From NCBI GenBank assembly GCA_028696455.1, contig JAQVGZ010000016.1, forward strand, positions 1-35,038: a stretch of DNA of 35,038 nt. The letters are read 5' to 3'. The notes beneath the pieces are model-generated. The model did no database searches, was not told where the DNA came from, and was given only the letters and a program-made list of their open reading frames with translations. Below are positions 1 to 7,904 of this stretch, piece after piece. Both the position numbers and the translations under genes were made by a program. This stretch comes from Desulfotomaculaceae bacterium. Its GTDB lineage: Bacteria > Bacillota > Desulfotomaculia > Desulfotomaculales > Pelotomaculaceae. Every line of letters begins with the position of its first letter. The first letter of the stretch is position 1.

Positions 1-198
1 GGTGCTTTAATTTGGCGGAACAACCCAATCTTCGCGAAATGGCTAATATAATTTCCAACCTCAGACAGGAAGCAGAAAAGTTAAAAACATTAGGCGCCGG
101 CGTTAAATGTGTTGAAATGAATGTTGTGAGAATGTCTGCGGCAATAAAAATGTTGGAGCTTGAAATTAATGAGGTTGCTGATATTCTAGATGCCTGAT
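1..198. repeat. Left copy of inverted end repeat (partner 34841-35038)
   Basis: Read inward, this stretch and the reverse complement of the last 198 bases agree except at two sites in one short segment (GTG/GTT and ATG/TTG codons of the 61-residue gene). Similarity falls abruptly just after the stop codon, then returns over the promoter, palindrome and start of the next reading frame. Both copies reach the window edge, so the true outer limit of the repeat is not visible. A contig that broke at a repeat would look like this. Confidence 0.95.
12..197 (+). CDS. Unrecognised 61-residue protein, left copy
   Basis: I do not recognise this protein. It is small, has no membrane segment, and is rich in Glu, Leu, Asn and Ala. 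The heptad-like hydrophobic spacing after residue 8 suggests a helical, possibly coiled-coil, fold. A TTG start is possible, but the frame stays open to the window edge, so the gene may begin upstream; no ribosome site can be judged. It differs from the right copy by one residue (Met here, Leu there, near residue 42), and the only other base difference is silent, which fits a translated gene. It lies upstream of, and in the same direction as, the palindrome-bearing promoter of the iclR region, as its twin does for the Mo-hydroxylase operon. Confidence 0.6.
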   Translation: MAEQPNLREMANIISNLRQEAEKLKTLGAGVKCVEMNVVRMSAAIKMLELEINEVADILDA

Positions 199-246
199 TT
201 GTAAAAACAATAAAATAGAATGGGATAAATATTTAGGGTCTATTTG

Positions 247-315
247 TTGACATATAATGTTTCCCAGTACATAATAATTATTACAGTAAACATTGTTTAC
301 TGTAATAATTATTAT
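247..315 (+). promoter_or_regulatory. Promoter with 45-bp palindromic operator, iclR side
   Basis: A -35 box TTGACA (247-252), a 17-bp spacer and a -10 box CATAAT (270-275) form a good sigma-A-type promoter. A perfect palindrome with 22-bp arms and a single central base spans 271-315, with core AGTAAACATTGTTTACT. It begins inside the -10 box and covers the expected transcription start, so a bound protein should block initiation. The same arrangement and spacing precede the Mo-hydroxylase operon at the other end. Which protein binds is inference; the adjacent IclR-family regulator is the nearest candidate. Confidence 0.75.
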
Positions 316-353
316 TATTTATTTAAGTTGTAAATCGATAGAGGGGGGTGACC

Positions 354-428
354 ATGTACTTACTGGATGGGGATATTTGTAAAGATGCCCGGATTGTCCT
401 GGGCGCTGTTGCCCCAGTGCCACACTAA
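354..428 (+). pseudogene. In-frame deletion remnant of the Mo-hydroxylase FAD-subunit gene
   Basis: Behind a G-rich ribosome site (341-349), a 24-codon frame starts with the first three codons of the FAD-subunit gene at 34684. It then jumps to the DGDICKDARIVLGAVAPVP segment (residues 206-224 of that protein) and ends at TAA after one more codon. Bases 364-421 are identical to the intact gene. About 200 codons are missing and the frame is kept across the junction. The remnant ends 26 bases before the iclR start codon, so it is probably translated as a leader. Whether that has a function is unknown; it may be only debris from the rearrangement that placed iclR behind this promoter. Confidence 0.85.
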
Positions 429-454
429 AATTTTCAGAGTAGGACGAAAAAGAC

Positions 455-1225
455 GTGATCAAAGAAAGCAGCAGTTACAACGCTCCTCTTGTATATAAGA
501 TATTTTCCATTCTAGATGAGGTTGCCAAAAACCCGTCATTATTAGGTATTAGCGACCTCTCACGTATACTAAATATTTCAAAAAGCACTGTTTACGGAAT
601 AACCAAGGCGCTTATTGAAATAGGTATACTTCGCCAGAAACCGGAAACAAAAAAGTTCAGACTTGGTCCGTCACTTATTCACTTAGGTAATCAGGCGTTG
701 GGTGGAGTGGACCTGAGAACAGTTGCGAAGCCGCTAATGGAAGAAATAACCCGGCAATTTGGGGAAACTATTTTTCTTGGTATCTTCGATAAGCAAGGTA
801 TAACAATTATTGATAAGTGCAATAGTCCTATGGAATTAAAGATTTCCTCACCTGTTGGAACCAGGATTCCTTTATTGGCAGGAGCTACAGGGAAAGTCTT
901 TCTGGCAGGCCTGGAGGAAACTGTGGTTAATAAACTCTTGAAAGAAAAAACCCTTCCAAAATTTACCGAAAACTCAATAACTGATCCTGTGAAATACCAT
1001 AAGGAAATACAGAACGTACGCAGGATGGGCTATGCAACAGATTTTGAGGAGTATATCCGTGGAGTTAATGCAATTTGCACGCCCATTCCAAATTCCTGGG
1101 GGTGGCCAGCAACAGCGCTATGGATGGTGGGCTTTAGCCAGTCTTTGACCAAGGAAAAAATCAGTATGGCTACTACGGCGCTAATACAAGCTGCTATTGA
1201 AATCAGCGAAACCCTGGGGAACTAG
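455..1225 (+). CDS. IclR-family transcriptional regulator
   Basis: This is a DNA-binding regulator of 256 residues, the usual IclR-family length. The N-terminal winged helix-turn-helix covers about residues 12-75, with the recognition part around ISDLSRILNISKSTVYGI. The C-terminal effector-binding domain (about 90-250) includes the characteristic RRMGYATDFEEYIRGVNAICTP-type segment. Translation starts at GTG behind AGGA. Family members commonly control aromatic-acid or organic-acid catabolism as repressors or activators. The gene sits 26 bases after a remnant of the Mo-hydroxylase FAD gene and behind a copy of that operon's promoter and palindrome. I infer that it is autoregulated and may also control the Mo-hydroxylase operon. 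The effector cannot be read from the sequence. Confidence 0.9.
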   Translation: MIKESSSYNAPLVYKIFSILDEVAKNPSLLGISDLSRILNISKSTVYGITKALIEIGILRQKPETKKFRLGPSLIHLGNQALGGVDLRTVAKPLMEEITRQFGETIFLGIFDKQGITIIDKCNSPMELKISSPVGTRIPLLAGATGKVFLAGLEETVVNKLLKEKTLPKFTENSITDPVKYHKEIQNVRRMGYATDFEEYIRGVNAICTPIPNSWGWPATALWMVGFSQSLTKEKISMATTALIQAAIEISETLGN

Positions 1226-1579
1226 CTTCTTTTATAGATCAAGCGCAATAAAAGCTGCTGCATAGATACCCCGAAATGATAATAGGAGAGGCCATTTATA
1301 ATGAACTCTCCTTTCCCATCCTACTACGCGCCCTCATCTGCCCGCTTGTTTACCCCCTCCAGACTCTGCAGATCTTCTGCAGATAACCTAGTTTTATAGT
1401 TTCAAACTCAAGTCTCCCTTAGCCCCTTATAAAGGTTTTCAGGAATATGCTTGGTTAGATCGATTATTCCCAATTCATAAAAGTTGGAGGTTATACTGAT
1501 CGGGCTGGTTGGAAACACTTTGCTTAACAGGTATTATTCTAATTTGTAAAGTACAAATTATCAGAAGGAGACGGACACT
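1226..1579 (+). promoter_or_regulatory. Intergenic region with promoter and palindrome before the usp gene
   Basis: No gene is visible. A small inverted repeat (AGGAGAG at 1284-1290 with CTCTCCT at 1306-1312) lies after iclR but has no T-run, so it is a doubtful terminator. Before the next gene, TTGGAA (1509-1514), a 17-bp spacer and TATTAT (1532-1537) make a plausible promoter. A perfect 9-bp inverted repeat, TAATTTGTA-AAG-TACAAATTA (1540-1560), covers the expected start point and looks like an operator. A ribosome site AGAAGGAG follows at 1562-1569. Confidence 0.5.
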
Positions 1580-2023
1580 ATGATTAAAAAAATACTGGTT
1601 GCCTTTGATAATGGTAAAAAAGCTCATAAAGCCCTAGAAACTGCAATTGAAATTGCCAAAGGGAGCGAGGCCGAAATTTGCCTGCTGGTCTCAGTGCAAA
1701 TGCCTCATTTTTTATCATCCGTGACCAGTTCTGGCATGCTTAAGGATCTGGAAGAGCAAAATCGTCAATTTTTTACGGACATCTTAAAAGAATCTGAAGA
1801 GAAGGTCAGAAAGGAAGGGATCCCAGTATGTTCTGTTATCCTTAATGAGAGTCCCGGCGAAGCCATTGTCCGTTATGCTGAAAAGGAAAATATTAATTTA
1901 ATCGTTATGGGTTCAGCAAACCGGCGAGCTATAGAACGAATGCTGTTGGGATTAGGTAGTGTCACCAATTATGTACTGCACCACGCTAAATGCTCAGTCT
2001 TAATTATCAAATGCTATCCTTGA
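1580..2023 (+). CDS. Universal stress protein, UspA family
   Basis: This is a single-domain soluble protein of 147 residues, typical for the family. It has the initial beta strand KKILVAFDNG, the central strand NLIVMGSANRRAIERML and the C-terminal strand CSVLIIK. The nucleotide-binding signature G-x2-G-x9-G-S is nearly present in GSANRRAIERMLLGLGSVT, but the second glycine is Asn, so ATP binding is likely but not assured. Such proteins help cells survive starvation, oxidants or energy stress. The gene has a good ribosome site (AAGGAG, nine bases before ATG) and its own promoter with a palindrome over the start point. It converges with the downstream permease gene and appears monocistronic. 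Confidence 0.92.
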   Translation: MIKKILVAFDNGKKAHKALETAIEIAKGSEAEICLLVSVQMPHFLSSVTSSGMLKDLEEQNRQFFTDILKESEEKVRKEGIPVCSVILNESPGEAIVRYAEKENINLIVMGSANRRAIERMLLGLGSVTNYVLHHAKCSVLIIKCYP

Positions 2024-2058
2024 ATACGGCTCCGCCGCTTTTGGGGCACCTGCCTGCC

Positions 2059-3462
2059 TTAATGCTGCCCAGCATTGGACTCATTTCCTTTAGGTCCAAT
2101 TAGCATGTTTTTTGAGGGCTTTAAGAGCAATGTCAGGATAACTCCCAAGCCAAGTGTTCCACCAGCCACAGGCAAATGGCCATACAGGTGCCAAATCATC
2201 AGATAGCCGGTAGAAATTATAATGGACATCAGCATCATGGGGAAGGCTATTTTTAAAAAATTCATGAAGCTGATTAGATGACCTCCCTTCTCCGCCAGGC
2301 CGACAACAATAATGTTGGCGGAAGCCCCAATGATGGTTCCGTTGCCGCCAAGACAAGCCCCCAAAGATAATGACCACCAAAGGAGATTCAGATCGGTAAT
2401 ACCTCCGAGACGTCCCATATCCTGGATTAGCGGGATCATGGTCGCTACAAAGGGTATGTTATCCACAAAAGACGAGGCTAAAGCGGACAACCACAGTATC
2501 AGCAAACCAGTCGGCAATAGGTTGCCGCCGGTTGCCGCCAAAGCCCATTTGGCCACCGATTCAATAACCCCTGTCTCTTCCAGCCCCCCCACTACCACGA
2601 AAAGTCCGGCGAAAAAGAAAATCACCGGCCACTCCACTGCCTGCAGGGTGTGCCCAACATCCTCTTTGGTGATCAGGAGCAGGAAACTGGCCCCCGTCAG
2701 AGCTATGACCGAAGATTCAAGGTGGACATACTGGTGCACGACAAATCCCAGAATGGTCAATCCCAGTATAACCAGGCTTTGGCGCAGAAGCAGGGGGTTC
2801 TTGATCTGCGCCCGTTCGTTTAGCTGCATGATATCAGAACACATGTCTTTTCCCGCGCCAAGTTGATGCCGGTAGAGTAATTGGAACCAATAGATTGTCA
2901 ACACGTAAATGACCACTACCACCGGGGTCAAGGTGAGAACAAAGTCCATAAACCCCAGGCCGGTGGCGCTACCGATCATAATATTGGGAGGGTCTCCGAT
3001 CAGCGTGGCTGTTCCTCCGATATTTGAAGCTATTATTTCAGCGTAAAGGAAAGGCATTGGGTTTACCCGGAGCTGCCTGGTGATGGCAAAGGTAACCGGT
3101 ACAATTAATAGTACTGTTGTGACGTTATCAAGCAAAGCTGAGAGAACAGCTGTGATCAGGGAGAGGGAGACAAGAATTCTGAGCGGATCTCCACCCGCCA
3201 TCCTGGCAGCCTTAATAGCCATATATTCAAAAACCCCGGTTTTTTTAGTAATGCCCACAATAATCATCATACCAATCAACAGACCGATAGTGTTGAAGTC
3301 TATTGCGTTTATGGCATTATCCCAGGTCATCAGTCCAGTTAATACCACCACCACCGCCCCGACCAGGGCTGCCACCATACGGTGAAATTTCTCGGATACA
3401 ATGATCACATAGGTAATCAAAAATACTGCAATAGCTAATGTGGCCTGGTGATTACCGCTCAT
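2059..3462 (-). CDS. ArsB/NhaD-type ion permease
   Basis: This is a polytopic inner-membrane transporter of the ion-transporter superfamily (ArsB, NhaD, P-protein group), with about 11-12 hydrophobic segments over 467 residues. The signature EIIASNIGGTATLIGDPPNI in the N-terminal half is typical. A second, related half contains SSFVDNIPFVATMIPL and GGNGTIIGASANIIVVG, the inverted-repeat topology expected. Substrates in the family include arsenite, Na+/H+ and dicarboxylates; the sequence does not decide between them, and no ars genes are nearby. I chose the ATG at 3462, eight bases after AGGAG; an upstream in-frame GTG at 3471 lies too close to that site. The gene converges on the usp gene with 35 bases between stop codons. 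Confidence 0.88.
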   Translation of the reverse strand: MSGNHQATLAIAVFLITYVIIVSEKFHRMVAALVGAVVVVLTGLMTWDNAINAIDFNTIGLLIGMMIIVGITKKTGVFEYMAIKAARMAGGDPLRILVSLSLITAVLSALLDNVTTVLLIVPVTFAITRQLRVNPMPFLYAEIIASNIGGTATLIGDPPNIMIGSATGLGFMDFVLTLTPVVVVIYVLTIYWFQLLYRHQLGAGKDMCSDIMQLNERAQIKNPLLLRQSLVILGLTILGFVVHQYVHLESSVIALTGASFLLLITKEDVGHTLQAVEWPVIFFFAGLFVVVGGLEETGVIESVAKWALAATGGNLLPTGLLILWLSALASSFVDNIPFVATMIPLIQDMGRLGGITDLNLLWWSLSLGACLGGNGTIIGASANIIVVGLAEKGGHLISFMNFLKIAFPMMLMSIIISTGYLMIWHLYGHLPVAGGTLGLGVILTLLLKPSKNMLIGPKGNESNAGQH

Positions 3463-3875
3463 CAACACCACTCCTCATAAATAATGCAATGCCACAGTTA
3501 TAGTTAACGTATAAAAATAAAATAGGTGGCCGAGTCAAAAGTAATTGACTCCCCACCCCAGAAGTCTGCGTTGTAAACAACCTGGTTAAAGCTTGCCCAA
3601 GACAGCAATACGCTATGTAATTTTGAGATCGATTTTCAGGCCATCGCCGGTGAGTGCCCTTAGACTTAGTATGATTTCGTCAAATACACCAAAAAATGTG
3701 ATACAATAAGAATTAGCTTGGAAAAATGCCCGATTTAATCGACAAGCGAATATTATTTCAAATGCCATCATATTTATGGGGATAGCTTTCTCCTCGATTT
3801 TAGCCGGGAGCGCCCGGCAGAACAATATATAATCTTTACTCTGCTCTCTTGCAGAAGCAGAGCTAGGAGACGATA
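3463..3875 (+). other. Intergenic region with hairpins upstream of the glucanotransferase fusion
   Basis: No convincing gene is visible. Three inverted repeats stand out. GAGTCAA (3532-3538) pairs with TTGACTC (3545-3551), extended outward by GGTGG/CCACC. GCCGGG (3803-3808) pairs with CCCGGC (3813-3818). CTCTGCT (3839-3845) pairs with AGCAGAG (3856-3862) and ends just before the ribosome site AGGAGA (3865-3870). A TATAAT lies at 3828-3833, but I see no good -35 box at the right distance. The last hairpin could affect translation of the fusion gene; this is speculative. Confidence 0.4.
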
Positions 3876-6800
3876 ATGATGTCAGACTGTCCACGGAAGC
3901 TGTGTTTTTATCATAACTCCCACTTGGCGGAATACAGAAGCCCCTTTGGCGCCGTCCAGTGCGGGCAAAACATCAAACTGAGGCTGCTCGCCGGCCTGCA
4001 GCCAGACGCGAGCCACCCCGGGCAAAAAGAGCAGTCCGCCGAAATTGCGCGCTGCCGGTGCTCTCTTCGGGTATGGCAACAGGGGACGAAAAAAGAGCTG
4101 CCAATGGCTGCTAATTTGACGCTGCCCGCGGGCCCTGGCCAGTTTTTTTTTGAAACGGTTTACCAGGCGCCTGAAACACCAGGGCTAATCTGGTATGACT
4201 TTGTGATCACGGACGGAACTAGGGTTTACCAATACGGGAACAACGCAGCACAAGCCGGCGGTGTTGGCCAGCTGTGGACGGGGGACTACTCACCGGGATA
4301 TCAGATTACGGTTTTCAAGCCCAAGTATAACCCGCCCCGGTGGTTTAATGAGGGCATCGTCTACCAAATTTTCATCGACCGCTTTTGCCGCTCCGGATCC
4401 AGGACATTAAGCCCGGGCAACAAGTCGGGCGCTCTTATACACCTGGAATGGGAAGACACCCCCTTCTACATCAGGGACAGCTGCGGCGATGTTGCGCGAT
4501 GGACCTTTTTCGGCGGGAACCTGCTGGGTGTCATCTCCAAGCTGGACTATCTTGAAGAAATGGGCGTCAGCGCGCTTTATTTTAACCCCATCTTTGAAGC
4601 CGCCAGTAATCACCGCTATGATACAGCGGATTACCATAACATCGACCCGTTGATCGGGACGGAGGAAGATTTTCAACTGTTGATCGCGGAGGCTGGGCGG
4701 CGGGGCATTAGCATTATCTTAGACGGCGTGTTCAGCCACACCGGCAGTGACAGCCGGTATTTTAACCGGTACGGCCATTATCCCGACCTGGGCGCTTTCC
4801 AGTCCAAGGCTTCGCCGTATTATCAGTGGTACAAATTTGAGCAGTACCCCCTCCGCTATACCTGCTGGTGGGGACATCATTTTATGCCCGATGTCAACGA
4901 AATGGAGCCATCCTACCGCGACTTTATTTACCGTGGGGAGCAAAGCGTGATTCGCCACTGGATGCGCCACGGCGTCAAAGGCTGGCGCCTGGACGTAGCC
5001 GATGAACTGCCGGACCAGTTTATTCGCGAACTGCGCGACGCCATCCACGAGATAGACGATGATGCCGTGATGATTGGTGAAGTCTGGGAGGACGCCTCTA
5101 ATAAGATCAGTTACAACCAACAGCGGGAGTATTTCTACGGGGGATCACTGGACAGCGTCACCAATTACCCGTTCCGTAAAGTTCTGCTCGAATTTTTACT
5201 GGGCCAGGTTGAGTCCAAGGATGTGCGTCGCCAACTGCAGCAGCTTTATGAGAATTACCCACGGCACAACTTTTACGCGGCGCTTAATATCATCGGCACC
5301 CATGATACCGTGCGGGCACTGACCATGCTGGGTGAGGCGCCGGCAGCAGATCACCTTTTGGACAAAGAGCGGGCTGAGTACCGGCTGAGCGAAGGCCAAA
5401 GGCGCCTGGCCGTCGCACGGCTGAAGCTATTGTCACTAATCCAGTTCACCTTTCCGGGGGTCCCGTGTATTTACTACGGGGATGAAGCAGGCCTGGAAGG
5501 ATACACCGACCCCTATAACCGGGGGCCTTTCCCCTGGGGTCAGGAGGACCAAGAGCTGCAGGCCTGGTATAAGCGAGTCTCCACCCTACGCCGCGAATAC
5601 AGTGTCTTAATCGAAGGCGATCTGCAGTTCCTGGCTCTGGAACCGGACTTGTTTGGCTTCGCGCGCATGTCGGAGAAGGAGTCCATCACGGTAATTGTGA
5701 ACCGGCACCGCAACAGCAGCAAGACTGTCGTGCTGGCGAAAGAGCTACTGGGTCTGGTCCCGGAGGCCCGGCCGGAGATTGTGATCGAGCTCCTGACCGG
5801 CCGGGTATTGCGCCGGCCTGCAGACCAGCCCGAAACAGCTATAAGCATTGAGCTGCCGGCGCTGCAGGCGGCCGTAGTTTACTGCAAGCGGGCCGACAGT
5901 CCAGGCGCCCGGACGGTAAAAGTCCTGGACCGGGCGGCTGGCATCCTCTTGCACCCGGGCTCTTTGCCCTCCAGGTGGGGAATCGGGGACCTGGGGCAGG
6001 AAGCCTATGCCTTTGTGGATTTTCTGGCCCGGGCTGGCCATTCACTTTGGCAAGTGCTGCCGCTTAATCCAGCGGACAACACGGGATCGCCCTATCTGAG
6101 CGAGTCGGCTTTTGCCGGTTACCCGCTTTTAATCAGCCTGGAAGCGCTGCATGAGCAAGGCCTGCTGACAAAAGCGGAGCTCGCCCAGGTAGCCCCCTTG
6201 CCTGCCGCCAAGGAAGACTTGCTGAGAAAAGCCTTTTCGCGCTTTAGCCGGCTGGAAGAGAAATATGACTACCAGGAGTTTTTGGCATCAGAAAAGTTCT
6301 GGCTGGAGGAATACTGCCTGTACAAGGCACTGAAAAAAGAGCGCCACGGACTGCCCTGGCAACAGTGGGAGAAACCCCTGGCTGCCAGGAAGAAAAATGC
6401 CCTGGCTGCAGCCGCGCAGGCACTGGCGGTGGAAATCGAGTACCAAAGGTTTTTGCAGTATATATTTCACCGGCAGTGGCTCAACTTGAAGAGCTACGCC
6501 AACCGGCACGGCATCCGCATCATCGGGGACCTGCCCATTTATGTCGCGCCGGACAGCTCCGACACCTGGGCCTTTCGACAGTGTTTCAAAATGGACAGCA
6601 ATGGCGCCCTGCTGGGCCAGGCCGGCGTGCCGCCGGACTACTTCAGCAGCACCGGTCAGCTCTGGGGCAACCCCCTTTACGACTGGGACGCCCTTCGCGC
6701 GGATGGTTACGCCTGGTGGAAAGAGCGCTTCCGGCGCGCTATCAAAAACTATGACTTCATCCGTATTGATCATTTCCGCGGCTTTGAGGCCTTCTGGGAG

Positions 6801-7352
6801 GTCGGACCGAATGATGTGACTGCCGAAAACGGCAGGTGGCTGAAGGGGCCGGGCAAGCGGCTCTTTGAAGCTTTGGAAGAAGAGTTTGGCCGGATGCCAA
6901 TTATCGCCGAGGACCTGGGCTTGATCACACCGGAAGTGGAAAACCTGAAGCATCTCTTCCAGTTCCCGGGGATGCAGGTGCTGCAGTTTACCACCGCGGA
7001 GCCGCTGGAGCCGGACCAGCGCACGACCCAGCGTGTCTATTATACTGGAACTCACGACAACGATACCCTGCTAGGCTGGGTCAAAGAGGAATATGCCGCC
7101 TCTGGAGTCCGGATGGACGAAGGAAAGCTGGTACGGATCTGTGAAGAATTAATCGAATCCGTCTACGAAAGCGACGCTGCCTGGGTGGTTGTTCCCTTGC
7201 AGGATATCTTAGGCCTGGGCAGCGAAGCCAGAATCAACACCCCCGGCACCAGCGAAGGCAACTGGCAATGGATGCTGCCACCTGGCTGCCTGAGAAGCGA
7301 ACTGCAAAGACGGCTGTCCCAGCTGGCCAGGAAACACCAGCGGGGTAAGTAA
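3876..7352 (+). CDS. GH13 amylase/neopullulanase fused to GH77 4-alpha-glucanotransferase
   Basis: This 1158-residue soluble enzyme joins two alpha-glucan-active modules. Residues ~1-150 form a beta-rich domain like the N-terminal domain of neopullulanases. The GH13 barrel (~150-640) keeps the key blocks: DGVFSHTG (~283), RLDVAD with the nucleophile Asp (~373), GEVWED with the acid/base Glu (~401) and GTHDT (~475). The GH77 module (~690-1150, MalQ type) has RIDHFRGF with nucleophile Asp (~964), IIAEDLG with catalytic Glu (~1011) and GTHDND (~1060). Both active sites look intact. The likely job is breakdown and rearrangement of maltodextrin or glycogen in the cytoplasm; no signal peptide is seen. 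ATG 3876 or 3879 could start; AGGAGA precedes both. The gene stands alone with its own terminator. Confidence 0.93.
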   Translation: MMSDCPRKLCFYHNSHLAEYRSPFGAVQCGQNIKLRLLAGLQPDASHPGQKEQSAEIARCRCSLRVWQQGTKKELPMAANLTLPAGPGQFFFETVYQAPETPGLIWYDFVITDGTRVYQYGNNAAQAGGVGQLWTGDYSPGYQITVFKPKYNPPRWFNEGIVYQIFIDRFCRSGSRTLSPGNKSGALIHLEWEDTPFYIRDSCGDVARWTFFGGNLLGVISKLDYLEEMGVSALYFNPIFEAASNHRYDTADYHNIDPLIGTEEDFQLLIAEAGRRGISIILDGVFSHTGSDSRYFNRYGHYPDLGAFQSKASPYYQWYKFEQYPLRYTCWWGHHFMPDVNEMEPSYRDFIYRGEQSVIRHWMRHGVKGWRLDVADELPDQFIRELRDAIHEIDDDAVMIGEVWEDASNKISYNQQREYFYGGSLDSVTNYPFRKVLLEFLLGQVESKDVRRQLQQLYENYPRHNFYAALNIIGTHDTVRALTMLGEAPAADHLLDKERAEYRLSEGQRRLAVARLKLLSLIQFTFPGVPCIYYGDEAGLEGYTDPYNRGPFPWGQEDQELQAWYKRVSTLRREYSVLIEGDLQFLALEPDLFGFARMSEKESITVIVNRHRNSSKTVVLAKELLGLVPEARPEIVIELLTGRVLRRPADQPETAISIELPALQAAVVYCKRADSPGARTVKVLDRAAGILLHPGSLPSRWGIGDLGQEAYAFVDFLARAGHSLWQVLPLNPADNTGSPYLSESAFAGYPLLISLEALHEQGLLTKAELAQVAPLPAAKEDLLRKAFSRFSRLEEKYDYQEFLASEKFWLEEYCLYKALKKERHGLPWQQWEKPLAARKKNALAAAAQALAVEIEYQRFLQYIFHRQWLNLKSYANRHGIRIIGDLPIYVAPDSSDTWAFRQCFKMDSNGALLGQAGVPPDYFSSTGQLWGNPLYDWDALRADGYAWWKERFRRAIKNYDFIRIDHFRGFEAFWEVGPNDVTAENGRWLKGPGKRLFEALEEEFGRMPIIAEDLGLITPEVENLKHLFQFPGMQVLQFTTAEPLEPDQRTTQRVYYTGTHDNDTLLGWVKEEYAASGVRMDEGKLVRICEELIESVYESDAAWVVVPLQDILGLGSEARINTPGTSEGNWQWMLPPGCLRSELQRRLSQLARKHQRGK

Positions 7353-7408
7353 TATCCGCTCACTTGTCAAATCATGCAATAGCACTAATTCGCTCCTGAT
7401 GAAGACAT

Positions 7409-7437
7409 AAACCCCGGGGCATTCGTCCCAGGGTTTT
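7409..7437 (+). terminator. Rho-independent terminator after the glucanotransferase fusion
   Basis: AAACCC (7409-7414) pairs with GGGTTT, with further GGG/TCC-type pairing inside and a CATTCG loop, and is followed directly by a short T-run. It lies about 55 bases after the stop codon of the fusion gene. Confidence 0.8.
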
Positions 7438-7481
7438 TACTATATCCGTATTTAGAATTAAGAATTAAACCTAACCGTCCG

Positions 7482-7793
7482 CTAATTTTTATCTTTTAAT
7501 AAAAGGTTATGATTTATGGCATAATTATATGCAAGCACAGCCTCAGAGAATTTAACAAACTGTTTGACCATTTTTCCGCCGACAGACCCATTCATCCTGC
7601 TGGGTAAGCTCCCCTTATCAATATTTTCATAATCGACGCCAAGTAATTCTATAGCGATTTCATTTTTAAAATTATTCAGTGCGGGTTCTACAAACGGCTG
7701 CAATTCAGGAGGTATTTCAGAGTTTGCGATGTGATGCATATATTCTTTAGGAATTAAATCATATTCCTTGGAAATTATACTATTCTCAGCCAT
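7482..7793 (-). CDS. Small acid-soluble spore protein, alpha/beta type
   Basis: This DNA-coating spore protein protects the chromosome in dormant spores. The C-terminal part holds the family signature: FKNEIAIELLGVDY, which resembles the germination-protease site (E-I-A-x-E), followed by SLPSRMNGSVGGKMVKQ, close to the conserved (T/S)SR-x-NGSVGG-x-MVK block. At 103 residues it is longer than the usual 60-90. The extra N-terminal ~40 residues, ending in a PPELQPFVEPALNNFK stretch, are typical of clostridial rather than Bacillus members. It starts at ATG with AAGGAG ten bases upstream. A sigma-G promoter would be expected, but I could not place one with confidence. It is strong evidence for a spore former. 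Confidence 0.88.
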   Translation of the reverse strand: MAENSIISKEYDLIPKEYMHHIANSEIPPELQPFVEPALNNFKNEIAIELLGVDYENIDKGSLPSRMNGSVGGKMVKQFVKFSEAVLAYNYAINHNLLLKDKN

Positions 7794-7904
7794 ATATTAT
7801 ATTCTCCTTTTTAAAATAGTTTATGCAAAATCAAAAATATTATTTTAACTATTTAAGGTTTTTACTAATGATGTCATTCCAAATAATACAGGAAAACGTA
7901 AAAT

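Noticed and set aside
3613-3894. 93-residue minus-strand reading frame
   Set aside because: It has no ribosome site and low-complexity composition, overlaps the start of the glucanotransferase gene and shows no known motif.
6288-7055. 255-residue minus-strand reading frame inside the GH77 module
   Set aside because: It is antisense to a clearly conserved catalytic domain; GC-rich codon bias creates the long shadow frame.
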